Source: an uncultured Bacteroidales bacterium
GTDB taxonomy: Bacteria > Bacteroidota > Bacteroidia > Bacteroidales > F082
DNA length: 64,000 nt
Assembly: GCA_946184615.1 (NCBI GenBank)
Contig: CAMHFN010000002.1
Span: 62,001 to 126,000, forward strand
Direction: 5' to 3'
In this document: positions 1 through 11,684 of the stretch, one piece after another
Position numbering within the stretch: the stretch's first letter is position 1
Layout of the letters: the number at the start of each line of letters is the position of its first letter
Made by a program: the position numbers and the translations under genes
Notes under the pieces: generated by a model
Told to the model about the DNA's origin: nothing
The model's database searches: none
What the model saw: the letters and a program-made list of their open reading frames with translations, nothing else

Positions 1-1029
1 CGAATAGCGTTTGGTTACTTCCTTTACAAAAAAATACGTCTGTTTTGTAGTGTAAAACTCAACATTATCAATCCAAATATCTGGGTTTTTCCCATGTTTC
101 TCAGCACGTCGGCGAGCTTCCAGCACGTTCCCCATGCCAGCGTTGTAGGAGGCGAGGATGAAGTTGATCCGTTCGAGGCTATCGGTGATGCTTTCGGGTA
201 GTTCTCGGTTGAGGTAGCTCAGCAGTTTGACACCGGCTTCCAGTTGGTCTTCAACGGGTGAGTCGTAGTCGATGCCGTATCTTTCCATGGTTACTGGCAT
301 GAGTTGCATCAGCCCAAAGGCGCCTTTGTCGCTTTCCAGGTCGGGTTTGAAATGTGATTCTTGGTAGATGATAGAGGCGAGCAACCTCCAGTCCCATCCT
401 GTTTTTTTAGCCTCGGCTCGAATCATGGCATCGTACTGGCTGATGCGGTTGGTGACTTTGAAAGCGGAGTCGCGCTTGAGTTTGCCACCATTGAAATAGC
501 TATAAAAGGTCTTTCGGAGTTGTTTTTTCTGAAAGTCATCGAGCCAAAGTTGTATGGCAGAGGAGAAGCTGGTGTCGTTGTCTCGGTCGAGGATGACCCA
601 GGCGAAGGTCTTTCCCGTTTCCGCAGGCAGTTCAAGAGGAAAGTAATGAAAGAGGCTGTCGTAGATGAGGGTGTCGAAAGTGCCAGCGTAGAGGTCGATG
701 TCTCCGTTCCTCAACCGTTGGAAACAATCTTCAAGGCTGTCGTTAATGCTCAATTGGAGGTTCAGTCCCATAATCTCGCTGAAGTCATCGAGCAGATCGA
801 AATGAAACCCTGCGGGATGTCCATAAAGGATTCGGTAGTTGACGGGTCCCAAGTTGGTGACGGCCACCAACGTGCCTTCTTCTTCCAGTCGGTCAATGAC
901 GGTCATCGTGTCGACGGGTAGCTCCTCTTCTACTACCATTTCTACGGGTTCGGGAGGTACTGGGGGATGGCAAGAGACCATCGCCAAGAGGCAACAAAAA
1001 TAGATGAATAGGTGTGAAATCAGTTTCAT
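1..1029 (-). CDS. MltF-like membrane-bound lytic transglycosylase (partial)
   Basis: Peptidoglycan lytic transglycosylase, expected to cleave the MurNAc-GlcNAc bond from a periplasmic lipoprotein. Read from ATG 1029 leftwards, it has no stop before the window edge, so 343 codons are seen and the C-terminus is missing. The first 20 residues are a lipoprotein signal ending LLAMVSC, which makes Cys20 the likely lipidated residue. A solute-binding (SBP_bac_3-like) domain covers about residues 45-190. The lysozyme-like SLT domain starts near 205, with the catalytic Glu in IIYQESHF followed by GAFGLMQLMP and ASYNAG. This two-domain order is that of MltF. The -7 box on the minus strand lies only four bases before the ATG, so the mRNA may be almost leaderless. 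Confidence 0.88.
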   Translation of the reverse strand, partial: MKLISHLFIYFCCLLAMVSCHPPVPPEPVEMVVEEELPVDTMTVIDRLEEEGTLVAVTNLGPVNYRILYGHPAGFHFDLLDDFSEIMGLNLQLSINDSLEDCFQRLRNGDIDLYAGTFDTLIYDSLFHYFPLELPAETGKTFAWVILDRDNDTSFSSAIQLWLDDFQKKQLRKTFYSYFNGGKLKRDSAFKVTNRISQYDAMIRAEAKKTGWDWRLLASIIYQESHFKPDLESDKGAFGLMQLMPVTMERYGIDYDSPVEDQLEAGVKLLSYLNRELPESITDSLERINFILASYNAGMGNVLEARRRAEKHGKNPDIWIDNVEFYTTKQTYFFVKEVTKRYS

Positions 1030-1033
1030 GCGG

Positions 1034-1041
1034 CAAAAATA
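1034..1041 (-). promoter_or_regulatory. -7 promoter box for the MltF-like gene
   Basis: On the minus strand this reads TATTTTTG, matching the Bacteroidota -7 consensus TAnnTTTG. Only four bases separate it from the ATG at 1029, so transcription would start at or next to the start codon. Confidence 0.55.
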
Positions 1042-1092
1042 CGGGTCAAAATTACGGATTATTTCGTAATATTGCAGTCTTATTTTTAGGTT

Positions 1093-2382
1093 ATGGCGAA
1101 GAAGATACAAGATAACAGCCTGTTATATTCGTTGTTGCGCCCCTATGCGGACTTGTGTTCGTGGCGCTCCTACAGGCGTTTCGAGGTGCATGGGCAAGAA
1201 AACCTTCCTAAAGACGGTGCGATTATCTATGGCATCAACCATTCCAATACCTTGATGGATGCCATGGTGGTTTTAGCCACCAGTCATCATAAAAAGGTGT
1301 TCATGGCTCGGGGTGACATCTTTGCCAACCCCACCATAGCGAAAATTTTGAAATTCACCCGAATCCTCCCCTTGTACAGGATACGGAATGGCATCGCTGC
1401 TGTGCGAAACAACACCGAGTCGATGGAACAAGCGGTGGATGTGGTTCACGACAAGGTGGGACTCTATCTGTTTCCCGAAGGCCGTCATCGCACCAAGCAT
1501 TCGTTGTTGCAGTTGAGCAAAGGTATTTTCCATATCGCCATGGACTCCAACAAGGAGTTCGGCAAGGAACAGCCTGTTTATATCGTTCCTGTTGGCATTG
1601 AATATGGGGACTATTTTCGCTATCGTTCCACTTGTATGGTGAACTTTGGTGAGGCCATCAATGTGACGGATTTCATCAATAACAGCACTGAGGAAAACGA
1701 GGCCGTGTTGATGAACCAGTTGCGTGAGATGTTGTGGGAACGGATCACCAGGCTGATTACTTTTATTCCCGATGACGAGGATTATGACCCTACTTGGGAG
1801 ATTGTGAAGATGAAGAACGAGAAGCGGATGGGAGGTCTTTACAAGAAGATGCTTCGTAACCGTGCTACAGTGGAAAAGGTGGAACACTACAAAGAAACGC
1901 ATCCCGAGGAGTCTAAAATATTGTTTTCCAAGGTAATGGATTTTGCTGAACACCGTGTGAAGCAGAAGATTTCTGTCACTTCCACAGCGAAGAAGCGTCC
2001 GTTGCTGAACTCCTTGTGGAAACTTTTGCTGGCGTTATTGGGATTGCCGTATTTCCTGGCATCGACTGCCGTGAATGCCATCATTTGGATTCCTGTGTCG
2101 ATCATCAAGTCGAAACTGAAAGACAAGGCGTTTAGTAACACGGTGTGTTTTGGTGGCAGGTTCTTGTTGTCGCCGCTCGTGTTCATAGGAGGTACGATAG
2201 CTTTGTTCTGCACCTTGCCCTGGTATTGGGCTTTAGGGGGTATGGTGCTGTTGTATTTCTCGTATGACTTCTGGTATGATTACCAGGAATTATGTCGTCG
2301 CATGATTTCCGATATCCGCTGGGCATTTAAAACAAAGCTCCGGCAGGAATACCGGAGCCTTGGTCTTAACAAGTTATTCTAA
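1093..2382 (+). CDS. PlsC-family lysophospholipid acyltransferase, membrane protein
   Basis: Glycerophospholipid acyltransferase, likely moving an acyl chain to a lysophospholipid or glycerol-phosphate acceptor at the inner membrane. The NHx4D catalytic motif is present as N49-H50 to D56 (NHSNTLMD), and the second block FPEG is at residues 127-130. The fold occupies the first 220 residues or so. The remaining part has hydrophobic segments near 310-345 and 360-400, making the protein (429 residues) longer than a minimal PlsC of about 240. The exact acceptor cannot be told from sequence. The last codons contain a CTCCGG/CCGGAG inverted repeat just before the stop, and the next gene is convergent 25 bases away. 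Confidence 0.85.
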   Translation: MAKKIQDNSLLYSLLRPYADLCSWRSYRRFEVHGQENLPKDGAIIYGINHSNTLMDAMVVLATSHHKKVFMARGDIFANPTIAKILKFTRILPLYRIRNGIAAVRNNTESMEQAVDVVHDKVGLYLFPEGRHRTKHSLLQLSKGIFHIAMDSNKEFGKEQPVYIVPVGIEYGDYFRYRSTCMVNFGEAINVTDFINNSTEENEAVLMNQLREMLWERITRLITFIPDDEDYDPTWEIVKMKNEKRMGGLYKKMLRNRATVEKVEHYKETHPEESKILFSKVMDFAEHRVKQKISVTSTAKKRPLLNSLWKLLLALLGLPYFLASTAVNAIIWIPVSIIKSKLKDKAFSNTVCFGGRFLLSPLVFIGGTIALFCTLPWYWALGGMVLLYFSYDFWYDYQELCRRMISDIRWAFKTKLRQEYRSLGLNKLF

Positions 2383-2407
2383 CTTCTTACTTCTTTCTTC
2401 TGTCTTC

Positions 2408-3733
2408 TTAAAAAATGTAATTGAACCCGATAAAGGTCTTCAATTTCTGTCCGTCGCGGTTGTCGAGGGCACGTCCCATCTCAGCCGAAACGATGAGGTT
2501 GCGGTTCATAATGAGTTTGAGGCCACAGCCGGCGCTGGTATGGACGCTTTCCTTGTCGCCGCTATAATACATCGATTCGTTTCCTGGCAAAGGATCAAGG
2601 ACTGCTTCGGCATCCATCATTTCCTTCTCGCGGAACTTTTGGGTCACCATACCCGCATCGAAGAAGGGGTTCAAGGCCACTTGCCAGTTTTGGTTGATGA
2701 ACTGGAAGCCCACGATGCGCCAGCGCAGTTCCACATTGGCAAAGGCAAATCCCTCGCCGATGACCCCATTACGGTTCACGCCACGCATGGTGACGGCGCC
2801 GCCCAAACCCTCGGTGTACATCTTCTGGAAGAACATGGTGTTCAGGTTGTTGATCATATACCAGGGAGTCTTTCCCGCAATGCGGTTCTGGGCACCCAGA
2901 CGATAAGCCAAGGTCAGCTTGTCTTTATATAAAGGTATGTACTGGCGCCATAAGAAGGTGTATGACAGGTTGCTGTAGCCCTTGCGGTCGATAAGGTCGG
3001 GGGCGCCGACCAGGGTGGCTTCGGCATAGATGCCCTTGGTGGGGTCGCTGTTGTGGTCACGACTGTCGTAAACCATGCCGAGACGGATTTGCGTAGTGTT
3101 GCCGCCATGGGCTTCGTCTTCCTTGATGATGCCGGTGTTCACATAGTTCTCGTACAGTGTCACTTGGTCTTCATAGCCCTCCATGTTGATACGGTTGACC
3201 TTGGTGTTGTAGTAAGCCAAGCCTGCGGTCCAATAAAGGTTCGGCACGTCGAATAAAGGACGTTGCATGCTGCCCACAAAACGGAATTGGTTGCGGTTAA
3301 TGAAATGGTAGCCGCTTTTATGAATTGTGTCGCCTGCCAATTCGATACCATAGGCCACAGGGTCGAACGGACTGGCCTCGAAGCCGTTAAAGCCGAAGAA
3401 CTCGTATTTTTTGGCGTAGAAATAAGTCACATCGAAGAAGAGTTTGGTGTCGTCCAACACGTAGGGCATGTCGCTGTAAAAACGAAACACGCCGGAACCC
3501 TTGGTATAGCGCGAAGCCTCCACGTTGAACTTGTAATTGTAAAAGGGATAGCGCGATCCGTCACCATAGTTGAAGATGTCGCAGCATACCCCGTACTGGA
3601 AGCCCAAGTCGGCGTCATAGCCCACCACGGGCAGGGGACCGAAGTTCCAGCCTTTCTTGATGATTTCTTTTTTCTGTGAGAAGGCGCTGACCGAGAGGAG
3701 CAGCGCAAGAGCGATAAGAAGTTGTTTTTTCAT
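2408..3733 (-). CDS. Omp85/BamA-like surface-antigen beta-barrel protein
   Basis: Outer-membrane beta-barrel protein of the bacterial surface antigen (Omp85 C-terminal) type. The start at 3733 is chosen over an upstream ATG because it gives a clean signal peptide, MKKQLLIALALLLSVSAFSQ. The mature part consists of alternating amphipathic strands rich in Tyr, Asn and Gly (NYKFNVEASRY, FRFYSDMPY, LRWRIVGFQF) and ends in an aromatic residue (FIGFNYIF), as barrel proteins do. No POTRA repeats are evident; at about 441 residues it is a barrel-only form. The substrate or function is unknown. Confidence 0.75.
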   Translation of the reverse strand: MKKQLLIALALLLSVSAFSQKKEIIKKGWNFGPLPVVGYDADLGFQYGVCCDIFNYGDGSRYPFYNYKFNVEASRYTKGSGVFRFYSDMPYVLDDTKLFFDVTYFYAKKYEFFGFNGFEASPFDPVAYGIELAGDTIHKSGYHFINRNQFRFVGSMQRPLFDVPNLYWTAGLAYYNTKVNRINMEGYEDQVTLYENYVNTGIIKEDEAHGGNTTQIRLGMVYDSRDHNSDPTKGIYAEATLVGAPDLIDRKGYSNLSYTFLWRQYIPLYKDKLTLAYRLGAQNRIAGKTPWYMINNLNTMFFQKMYTEGLGGAVTMRGVNRNGVIGEGFAFANVELRWRIVGFQFINQNWQVALNPFFDAGMVTQKFREKEMMDAEAVLDPLPGNESMYYSGDKESVHTSAGCGLKLIMNRNLIVSAEMGRALDNRDGQKLKTFIGFNYIF

Positions 3734-3775
3734 AATACAAGAATTTTGAGCAAAATTAAGAAAACATTTCTTAAT

Positions 3776-3835
3776 CAAGAATTAGAGAATTAGAGTTTTT
3801 CTTTTTCAAGGAATTCTAAAATTCTCAAATTCTTG
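3776..3835. repeat. imperfect inverted repeat between barrel gene and mntP
   Basis: The 16 bases at 3776-3791 are the reverse complement of 3820-3835 with one mismatch, giving a long A+T-rich stem with a 28-base loop. It lies between two divergent genes and could be a structural or regulatory element. Short strings of the same ATTCTTAA type recur near 23893, so it may be a common small repeat. Confidence 0.4.
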
Positions 3836-3844
3836 AAAAAAACC

Positions 3845-3852
3845 TATTTTTG
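3845..3852 (+). promoter_or_regulatory. -7 promoter box for mntP
   Basis: TATTTTTG fits TAnnTTTG and lies 20 bases before the ATG at 3873, leaving a short leader. No yybP-ykoY-type Mn riboswitch fits in this space. Confidence 0.55.
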
Positions 3853-3872
3853 CGGCCTCAAATGTTTTGAAG

Positions 3873-4442
3873 ATGAGTTTTGTTGAAATCCTTTTGATCG
3901 GTATCGGCCTCTCGATGGACGCTTTTTCGGTTTCAATCTGTAAGGGATTGACCACCAAGGAGTTTTCGTGGAAAATGGCTTTGACTTGCGGACTTTGGTT
4001 TGGTTTTTTTCAGGCCTTGATGCCTTTGATTGGGTATTTCCTCGGCTCACAATTTGAGCAGTACATCACGGCCGTCGACCATTGGATTGCCTTCGGACTG
4101 CTGTTTTTGATCGGTGCCAACATGATCCGCGAAGCGCTGTCGAAAAAAGATAAGGTTTCAGCCGACAGTACCTTGGATTTCAAAACCATGCTGCTTTTGG
4201 CCATCGCTACCAGCATCGATGCCTTGGCGGTAGGTGTTTCCTTTGCCTGTATCCAAGTCAAAATCTGGTCTGCCGTGCTCATCATCGGGTTGACTACCTT
4301 CGTGTTTTCCATCGTTGGCGTGAAGATCGGAAATGTGTTCGGATCCAAGTTCGAGAAGGGGGCGGAGGTTATTGGTGGTATCATTTTGATACTCATTGGT
4401 TTGAAGATTCTTTTGGAGCATCTAGGCATTCTCAGTTTTTAA
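3873..4442 (+). CDS. mntP: manganese efflux pump MntP
   Basis: Six-helix inner-membrane Mn(II) exporter of the DUF204/MntP family, which lowers toxic cytoplasmic manganese. The protein shows the two homologous halves of the family, each with an acidic membrane motif: LSMDAFSVS near residue 14 and [13 protein letters not shown] near residue 112. ATG 3873 is preferred to an in-frame TTG two codons earlier, giving 189 residues, the normal family length. It stands alone, divergent from the barrel protein and upstream of tRNA-Pro. Confidence 0.93.
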   Translation: MSFVEILLIGIGLSMDAFSVSICKGLTTKEFSWKMALTCGLWFGFFQALMPLIGYFLGSQFEQYITAVDHWIAFGLLFLIGANMIREALSKKDKVSADSTLDFKTMLLLAIATSIDALAVGVSFACIQVKIWSAVLIIGLTTFVFSIVGVKIGNVFGSKFEKGAEVIGGIILILIGLKILLEHLGILSF

Positions 4443-4503
4443 CGGTGAAATTGTTTTGTTGAAAAAAAACTGCAAAGAATTGCCTTGCATTATTAAAAAG
4501 TTG

Positions 4504-4511
4504 TAATTTTG
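4504..4511 (+). promoter_or_regulatory. -7 promoter box for tRNA-Pro
   Basis: TAATTTTG fits TAnnTTTG and ends 14 bases before the tRNA 5' end. The same 14-base spacing is seen for the tRNA-Lys gene at 48706. Confidence 0.55.
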
Positions 4512-4525
4512 CAGTCTGAAAGTTT

Positions 4526-4599
4526 CGGGATGTAGCGCAGCCCGGTAGCGCGCTTCGTTCGGGACGAAGAGGCCGCAAGTTCGAATCTTGTCATCCCGA
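4526..4599 (+). tRNA. tRNA-Pro (anticodon CGG)
   Basis: Complete cloverleaf: acceptor CGGGATG pairs with CATCCCG (4592-4598), the D-stem is GCGC/GCGC, and the anticodon stem CTTCG/CGAAG encloses the loop TTCGGGA, so the anticodon is CGG. The T-arm contains TTCGAAT. The discriminator is A4599, and CCA is not encoded. A short T-tract follows. Confidence 0.95.
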
Positions 4600-4633
4600 C
4601 TTTTTTTGAAAACGAGAGAGATTTTTTTATTTC

Positions 4634-5230
4634 ATGCCGAACCTGTTCATCATATCAGGCTGTAATGGCGCTGGTAAGACAACGGCTTCGATGACGGTGT
4701 TGCCAGAAACCCTGCAATGCCATGAATTCGTCAATTGCGACGAGATGGCCAAAGGTCTTAACCCGCTCAATCCCGACAGTGCGAAAGTCGCTGCCGCAAG
4801 GTTGATGTTGCCCCGCATCAGGAGGCTTATTGCCCATGATGCCGACTTTGCCATTGAAACCACTCTCGCTACCAAATCCTATCATGCTCTCGTTAAAAAT
4901 GCCCAGGAAAAGGGCTACGATGTCAAATTGCTTTACTTCTGGCTCCAAAGTCCGGAATTGGCACTCCAGCGTGTGGCCGAACGTGTGAGAAACGGTGGCC
5001 ACAATGTGGAGGAACTCATCGTCCGCCGTCGTTACGCCGCCGGCATCCGTAACTTATTTAAGCTTTATCTTCCCGTAGTCGATTACTTTATCTTGATCGA
5101 CAACTCCGTCATGCCCCGCGAGGTTATCGCTGAGGGTAATATTCATGACACGGTGAAGGTGTATAACGAAGAAAAATTTAAAAAACTTAGACAATATGAC
5201 AACAGTAAAAGTGAATGCGAAGAAAAATGA
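4634..5230 (+). CDS. zeta-toxin-like P-loop kinase
   Basis: Small P-loop phosphotransferase resembling zeta toxins, which phosphorylate UDP-N-acetylglucosamine and so block wall synthesis. The Walker A motif is at the N-terminus (GCNGAGKTT, residues 9-17). It is followed by NCDEMAKGLNP and by ETTLATKSY, which match the zeta substrate-binding and lid pattern. The 198-residue length fits a stand-alone toxin or kinase domain. A small gene overlaps its 3' end (5196), an arrangement like a toxin-antitoxin pair but with the small gene second. A housekeeping small-molecule kinase remains possible. Confidence 0.7.
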   Translation: MPNLFIISGCNGAGKTTASMTVLPETLQCHEFVNCDEMAKGLNPLNPDSAKVAAARLMLPRIRRLIAHDADFAIETTLATKSYHALVKNAQEKGYDVKLLYFWLQSPELALQRVAERVRNGGHNVEELIVRRRYAAGIRNLFKLYLPVVDYFILIDNSVMPREVIAEGNIHDTVKVYNEEKFKKLRQYDNSKSECEEK

Positions 5231-5393
5231 GGTCTCTGACCTGACCAAGATGCTAATGACCGGTCTCGACCTATCCTTCAGACGCCTAGTGATCATGCGT
5301 AGCCGACACAACGGCACCATGTGCTTCTGTGATGAAAAAGGCAATATCTATACTGTGAAAGCCAAAGATGTAAAGACAAAAATGGGCGCATAA
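5196..5393 (+). CDS. small basic protein overlapping the zeta-like gene
   Basis: A 65-residue protein whose ATG lies 35 bases inside the zeta-like gene in another frame, which suggests coupled translation. It is rich in Lys, Arg, Met and Thr, with a predicted beta-strand tail (GTMCFCDEKGNIYTVKAKDV). It has no signal or membrane segment. The family is not recognised; by position it could be the antitoxin or a regulator of the kinase. A strong terminator follows after 24 bases, so the two genes form one unit. Confidence 0.6.
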   Translation: MTTVKVNAKKNEVSDLTKMLMTGLDLSFRRLVIMRSRHNGTMCFCDEKGNIYTVKAKDVKTKMGA

Positions 5394-5417
5394 ACCATCA
5401 GCCCGCTATGATGGATA

Positions 5418-5460
5418 AACCACGATCGACAGGGATTTCTGTCGGTCGTGGTTTTTTATT
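5418..5460 (+). terminator. intrinsic terminator after zeta-like pair
   Basis: A 15-bp stem (5418-5432 with 5439-5453, one G-T pair) encloses a six-base loop and runs straight into a T-tract (5452-5457). It separates the kinase pair from the fucosidase gene. Confidence 0.85.
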
Positions 5461-5467
5461 ATCTTTG
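5460..5467 (+). promoter_or_regulatory. -7 promoter box for GH29 gene
   Basis: TATCTTTG lies right after the terminator and 13 bases before the first ATG of the fucosidase, leaving only a very short leader. Confidence 0.55.
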
Positions 5468-5480
5468 TCCCCAATAAAAA

Positions 5481-6893
5481 ATGATGGCCATGCTTAAAAA
5501 AACGCTTCTCTTTTCGATTCTTTTGACTTTTTCGATGTTCTGTTATTCCCAAACGGACCAACAACCTGAAACCGACCCTGTGATCACGAACCGCATCAGC
5601 GAGTGGCAAGATCTTAAATTCGGCTTCATGATGCACTGGGGCATGTACACCCAGTGGGAAGTCGTGGAATCCTGGTCGATCTGCAACGAGCCTTGGATCA
5701 ATCGTGACGGGGCTGATTATTATCAGTATAAAATGGATTATCAGAATCTTAACAAGACCTTCAACCCCAAGAACTTCGATCCTTCGAAATGGGCACTAGC
5801 GGCTGCTGATGCTGGTATGAAATACGTGGTTTTCACCACCAAGCACCATGACGGGTTCTGCATGTTCGACACCAAAGAAACCACTTATTCTACCACGGAT
5901 TCATCTTGTCCTTTTTCTGAGAATCCACGTGCTGACATCACCGGCGAGGTGGTAAAGGCTTTCCGTGAAAAAGGCTTTTGGACGGGACTCTACTTCTCCA
6001 AACCCGACTGGCATTGCGACGATTACTGGGCGCACGAATGGGCTACTCCTGACCGTAATGTGAACTACGACCCGACAGTACATCCTGATCGTTTTCAAAA
6101 ATATAAAGACTTCACCTTCAATCAAATAAAGGAAATCACGCACAATTATGGCGACATCGACATCCTTTGGCTCGACGGCGGATGGGTGCGTCCCGAGTGG
6201 AGTGTGAACGACGAGACCCGTCCGTGGTTGGGTTGCCAAGGTTACATCCAAGATGTGGACATGCCCAAGATCGCGGCCATGGCCCGTGAAAACAATCCTG
6301 ACCTTATCATTGTGGACCGCTCGGTGGGAGGGAAATACGAAAACTACCAGACCCCGGAACAGCAAGTGCCCGACAGCCTGCTGCCCTATCCTTGGGAGAC
6401 CTGCATGTCGATGGGCAACTCTTGGTCGTATGTCTCCACCGATACCTACAAAAGCACCAACAAGCTCATCCACCTGCTTTGCGACATCGTAGCCAAAGGC
6501 GGTAACTTCTTGCTGAATGTGGGTCCCGATGCCGATGGCAATTTACCCGATTCGGCCCTACTTCGCATGAAGGAGATCGGCGAGTGGATGAAAACCAACG
6601 GCGAAGCCATTTATGGAACACGTCCCATTTATCCTTACGCCTACGGCAAGTTCCGTTTCACCCAAAAAGATAATAAGGTATATGCCATCTTCCTATTGGA
6701 TGAGCAGGAAAGTCCAGTGCCAGATACCTATTGGTTCGATGCCCCAATCAACTTGAAATTGGGTAAGATTAAGGTGTTGGGCAGCAAAAAGAAAGCCTCC
6801 CTTCACAAGGAGGCTGATGGTCGTTATCGCATCGACTTCCCGAATGCTTTCGAGATGCCTCATGCGGTGGTGTTCGAAATAGGGAAACGCTAG
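5481..6893 (+). CDS. GH29 alpha-L-fucosidase, secreted
   Basis: Glycoside hydrolase of family 29, removing alpha-linked L-fucose from host or plant glycans by a retaining mechanism. A signal peptide (LLFSILLTFSMFCYSQ) directs it to the periplasm or surface. Family signatures are present: FGFMMHWGMYT near the N-terminus, YVVFTTKHHDGFCMFDT, and ILWLDGGW with the likely nucleophile Asp232. Further on come GGNFLLNVGPDADG and a small C-terminal beta domain. The 470 residues fit the family. Three ATGs at 5481, 5484 and 5490 are possible starts. An isomerase-like protein at 11685-12869 might act on the released sugar but is not in the same operon. Confidence 0.93.
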   Translation: MMAMLKKTLLFSILLTFSMFCYSQTDQQPETDPVITNRISEWQDLKFGFMMHWGMYTQWEVVESWSICNEPWINRDGADYYQYKMDYQNLNKTFNPKNFDPSKWALAAADAGMKYVVFTTKHHDGFCMFDTKETTYSTTDSSCPFSENPRADITGEVVKAFREKGFWTGLYFSKPDWHCDDYWAHEWATPDRNVNYDPTVHPDRFQKYKDFTFNQIKEITHNYGDIDILWLDGGWVRPEWSVNDETRPWLGCQGYIQDVDMPKIAAMARENNPDLIIVDRSVGGKYENYQTPEQQVPDSLLPYPWETCMSMGNSWSYVSTDTYKSTNKLIHLLCDIVAKGGNFLLNVGPDADGNLPDSALLRMKEIGEWMKTNGEAIYGTRPIYPYAYGKFRFTQKDNKVYAIFLLDEQESPVPDTYWFDAPINLKLGKIKVLGSKKKASLHKEADGRYRIDFPNAFEMPHAVVFEIGKR

Positions 6894-6906
6894 TAAAAAC
6901 AAGCTA

Positions 6907-10047
<3,141 letters not shown>

Positions 10048-10077
10048 AGGATGTGCGTTTTTTGACGGAATAACCTG

Positions 10078-10104
10078 CAAAAATACAATATTTTGCTAAC
10101 TTTG
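10078..10104. promoter_or_regulatory. divergent -7 boxes for leuS and histidine kinase
   Basis: On the minus strand 10078-10085 reads TATTTTTG, 30 bases before the leuS ATG. On the plus strand 10097-10104 reads TAACTTTG, 19 bases before the kinase ATG. The two promoters are back to back with overlapping upstream regions. Confidence 0.55.
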
Positions 10105-10123
10105 CGTTATAAAAATCACGCAA

Positions 10124-11626
10124 ATGAATTTCTACACCAATAAAAAACGCTGGAAATGGATCCTCGCCGTGGTGGCACTCCTCATCGTGGGTGCCTCGCT
10201 GTGGTATACCAATAACCTAGTGAAGTCGATCGCAGAGCAGGAGACCAACCAGGTTCAACTGTGGGCTGCAGCTATGGAACAACATGCCGGCATGATGAAA
10301 TCGACGGAAGAATTCTTTGCTAAAGTCAGTGAGCAGGAACAGATGCGGGTGGAGTTGTTGGCCATGGCTTACCGTCAGGTGTTGGACTTCTCTTCCGATG
10401 AGAACACGGGGGTCTATCTCGAAATCATCAAAAGCAACATCAGTATCCCCTTGGTGATTACCGATGACAAACGCAACATCATTTTCTCCAACAACCTTCC
10501 CAAAGTTCAGGAGGGGAAATCGTATTTCGACGATGAGATGAAACTGGCGTACTCGCGATTTAAGCCTATCAAGATCGACCCAGGTTACGGACAAGTTCAG
10601 TGGCTTTACTATAACGAATCGATGATCTATACCGAGTTGAAAGCGGTGCTGGAGGATATGATCGACCATTTTTTGGAGGAGATAACCTTAAATGCCGTGG
10701 GGGCTCCGGTGATTATTACGAACGAAAAGGAAGACAGCATCTTAAGTTATGGAAACTTGGACTCGCTGATGATGCAGGACAGCAGTTACGCACGTAAACA
10801 ACTGGAGGTGATGCGCTCGGAGAACGACCCCTTGGAGATCGACTTCATGAACACGGGCAAGGCCAAGATTTTCTACCGCACCTCCGACCTTATCGAGCAG
10901 ATGAAATACTTCCCCATCCTTCAGCTCATCGTCATCGCGCTTTACCTGTTAATCGCCTATTTGCTCTTCAGTTGGGCGCGTCGTTCGGAGCAGAACCAAG
11001 TGTGGGCGGGCATGGCCAAAGAGACGGCTCACCAGTTGGGGACGCCCATCTCTTCGTTGATGGGATGGGTGGAACTGCTGAAGATGCAGGAGGAACCGTT
11101 TGCGGGTACTGCGGAAATGGAGAAGGACATTGACCGCTTGCAAGTGGTGACGGATCGTTTCTCGAAAATTGGCTCAGTGCCTGTTTTGGAACCCACCGAC
11201 ATTATCCCCGTCATTAAGGATACGATGGAATATCTCCAGCACCGTTTCTCCAAGAAGTTCGAGTTTGACGTTCAGTTACCCGTGGAATCGTTGGAGCTTC
11301 CGTTGGTGCCTTCGCTCTTCCGTTGGGTGTTGGAGAACTTGACCAAGAATGCGGTGGATGCCATGGGGGATCACGGGAAGATCACGTTGGAGCTGACAGA
11401 AAGTCCCGATGAGGTGTTCATCGACCTCAGCGACACGGGCAAGGGTATTCCCAAGTCACAGATAAAACAGGTGTTCAAGCCGGGTTACACAAGCAAGAAA
11501 CGCGGCTGGGGATTGGGCTTGTCATTGGCCAAACGTATCATTGAGGAATACCACAAAGGAAAGATTTTTGTGAAATCTTCGGTGGTGGGTCAGGGAACTA
11601 CTTTTAGGATTGTTTTACGAAAATAG
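10124..11626 (+). CDS. membrane sensor histidine kinase
   Basis: Two-component sensor kinase of the inner membrane. There is one transmembrane helix at about residues 12-32 and a second near 263-284 (LQLIVIALYLLIAYLLFSWA), enclosing a periplasmic sensor domain of about 230 residues. The H-box is ETAHQLGTPISSL with the phosphorylated His303. The ATPase domain follows: N-box NLTKNAVDAMGD, G1 LSDTGKGIP, G2 GWGLGLSLAKRII. No HAMP or PAS domain is evident, and no response regulator is next to it, so it is an orphan here. It ends near two small palindromes. Confidence 0.92.
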   Translation: MNFYTNKKRWKWILAVVALLIVGASLWYTNNLVKSIAEQETNQVQLWAAAMEQHAGMMKSTEEFFAKVSEQEQMRVELLAMAYRQVLDFSSDENTGVYLEIIKSNISIPLVITDDKRNIIFSNNLPKVQEGKSYFDDEMKLAYSRFKPIKIDPGYGQVQWLYYNESMIYTELKAVLEDMIDHFLEEITLNAVGAPVIITNEKEDSILSYGNLDSLMMQDSSYARKQLEVMRSENDPLEIDFMNTGKAKIFYRTSDLIEQMKYFPILQLIVIALYLLIAYLLFSWARRSEQNQVWAGMAKETAHQLGTPISSLMGWVELLKMQEEPFAGTAEMEKDIDRLQVVTDRFSKIGSVPVLEPTDIIPVIKDTMEYLQHRFSKKFEFDVQLPVESLELPLVPSLFRWVLENLTKNAVDAMGDHGKITLELTESPDEVFIDLSDTGKGIPKSQIKQVFKPGYTSKKRGWGLGLSLAKRIIEEYHKGKIFVKSSVVGQGTTFRIVLRK

Positions 11627-11631
11627 GAAAC

Positions 11632-11678
11632 GCCCCGCAGGGGCAATTTTCGTTTAGCCCAGGGCGTTGCCCTGGGCT
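11632..11678. repeat. pair of G+C-rich hairpins after kinase gene
   Basis: GCCCC-GCA-GGGGC (11632-11644) is followed by a perfect 10-bp stem AGCCCAGGGC with loop GTT (11656-11678). The first is followed by a short T-rich stretch and could terminate the kinase transcript. The second lies between convergent genes. I have seen similar palindromes scattered in other Bacteroidota genomes, so this may be a dispersed repeat. Confidence 0.55.
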
Positions 11679-11684
11679 GATTGG

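Noticed and set aside
361-921. Plus-strand open frame of 186 codons
   Set aside because: Opposite the MltF-like gene, whose motifs are clear on the minus strand.
11656-11678. Perfect hairpin as a strong terminator
   Set aside because: It lacks a T-tract on either side and resembles a dispersed palindrome, so it is listed as a repeat.
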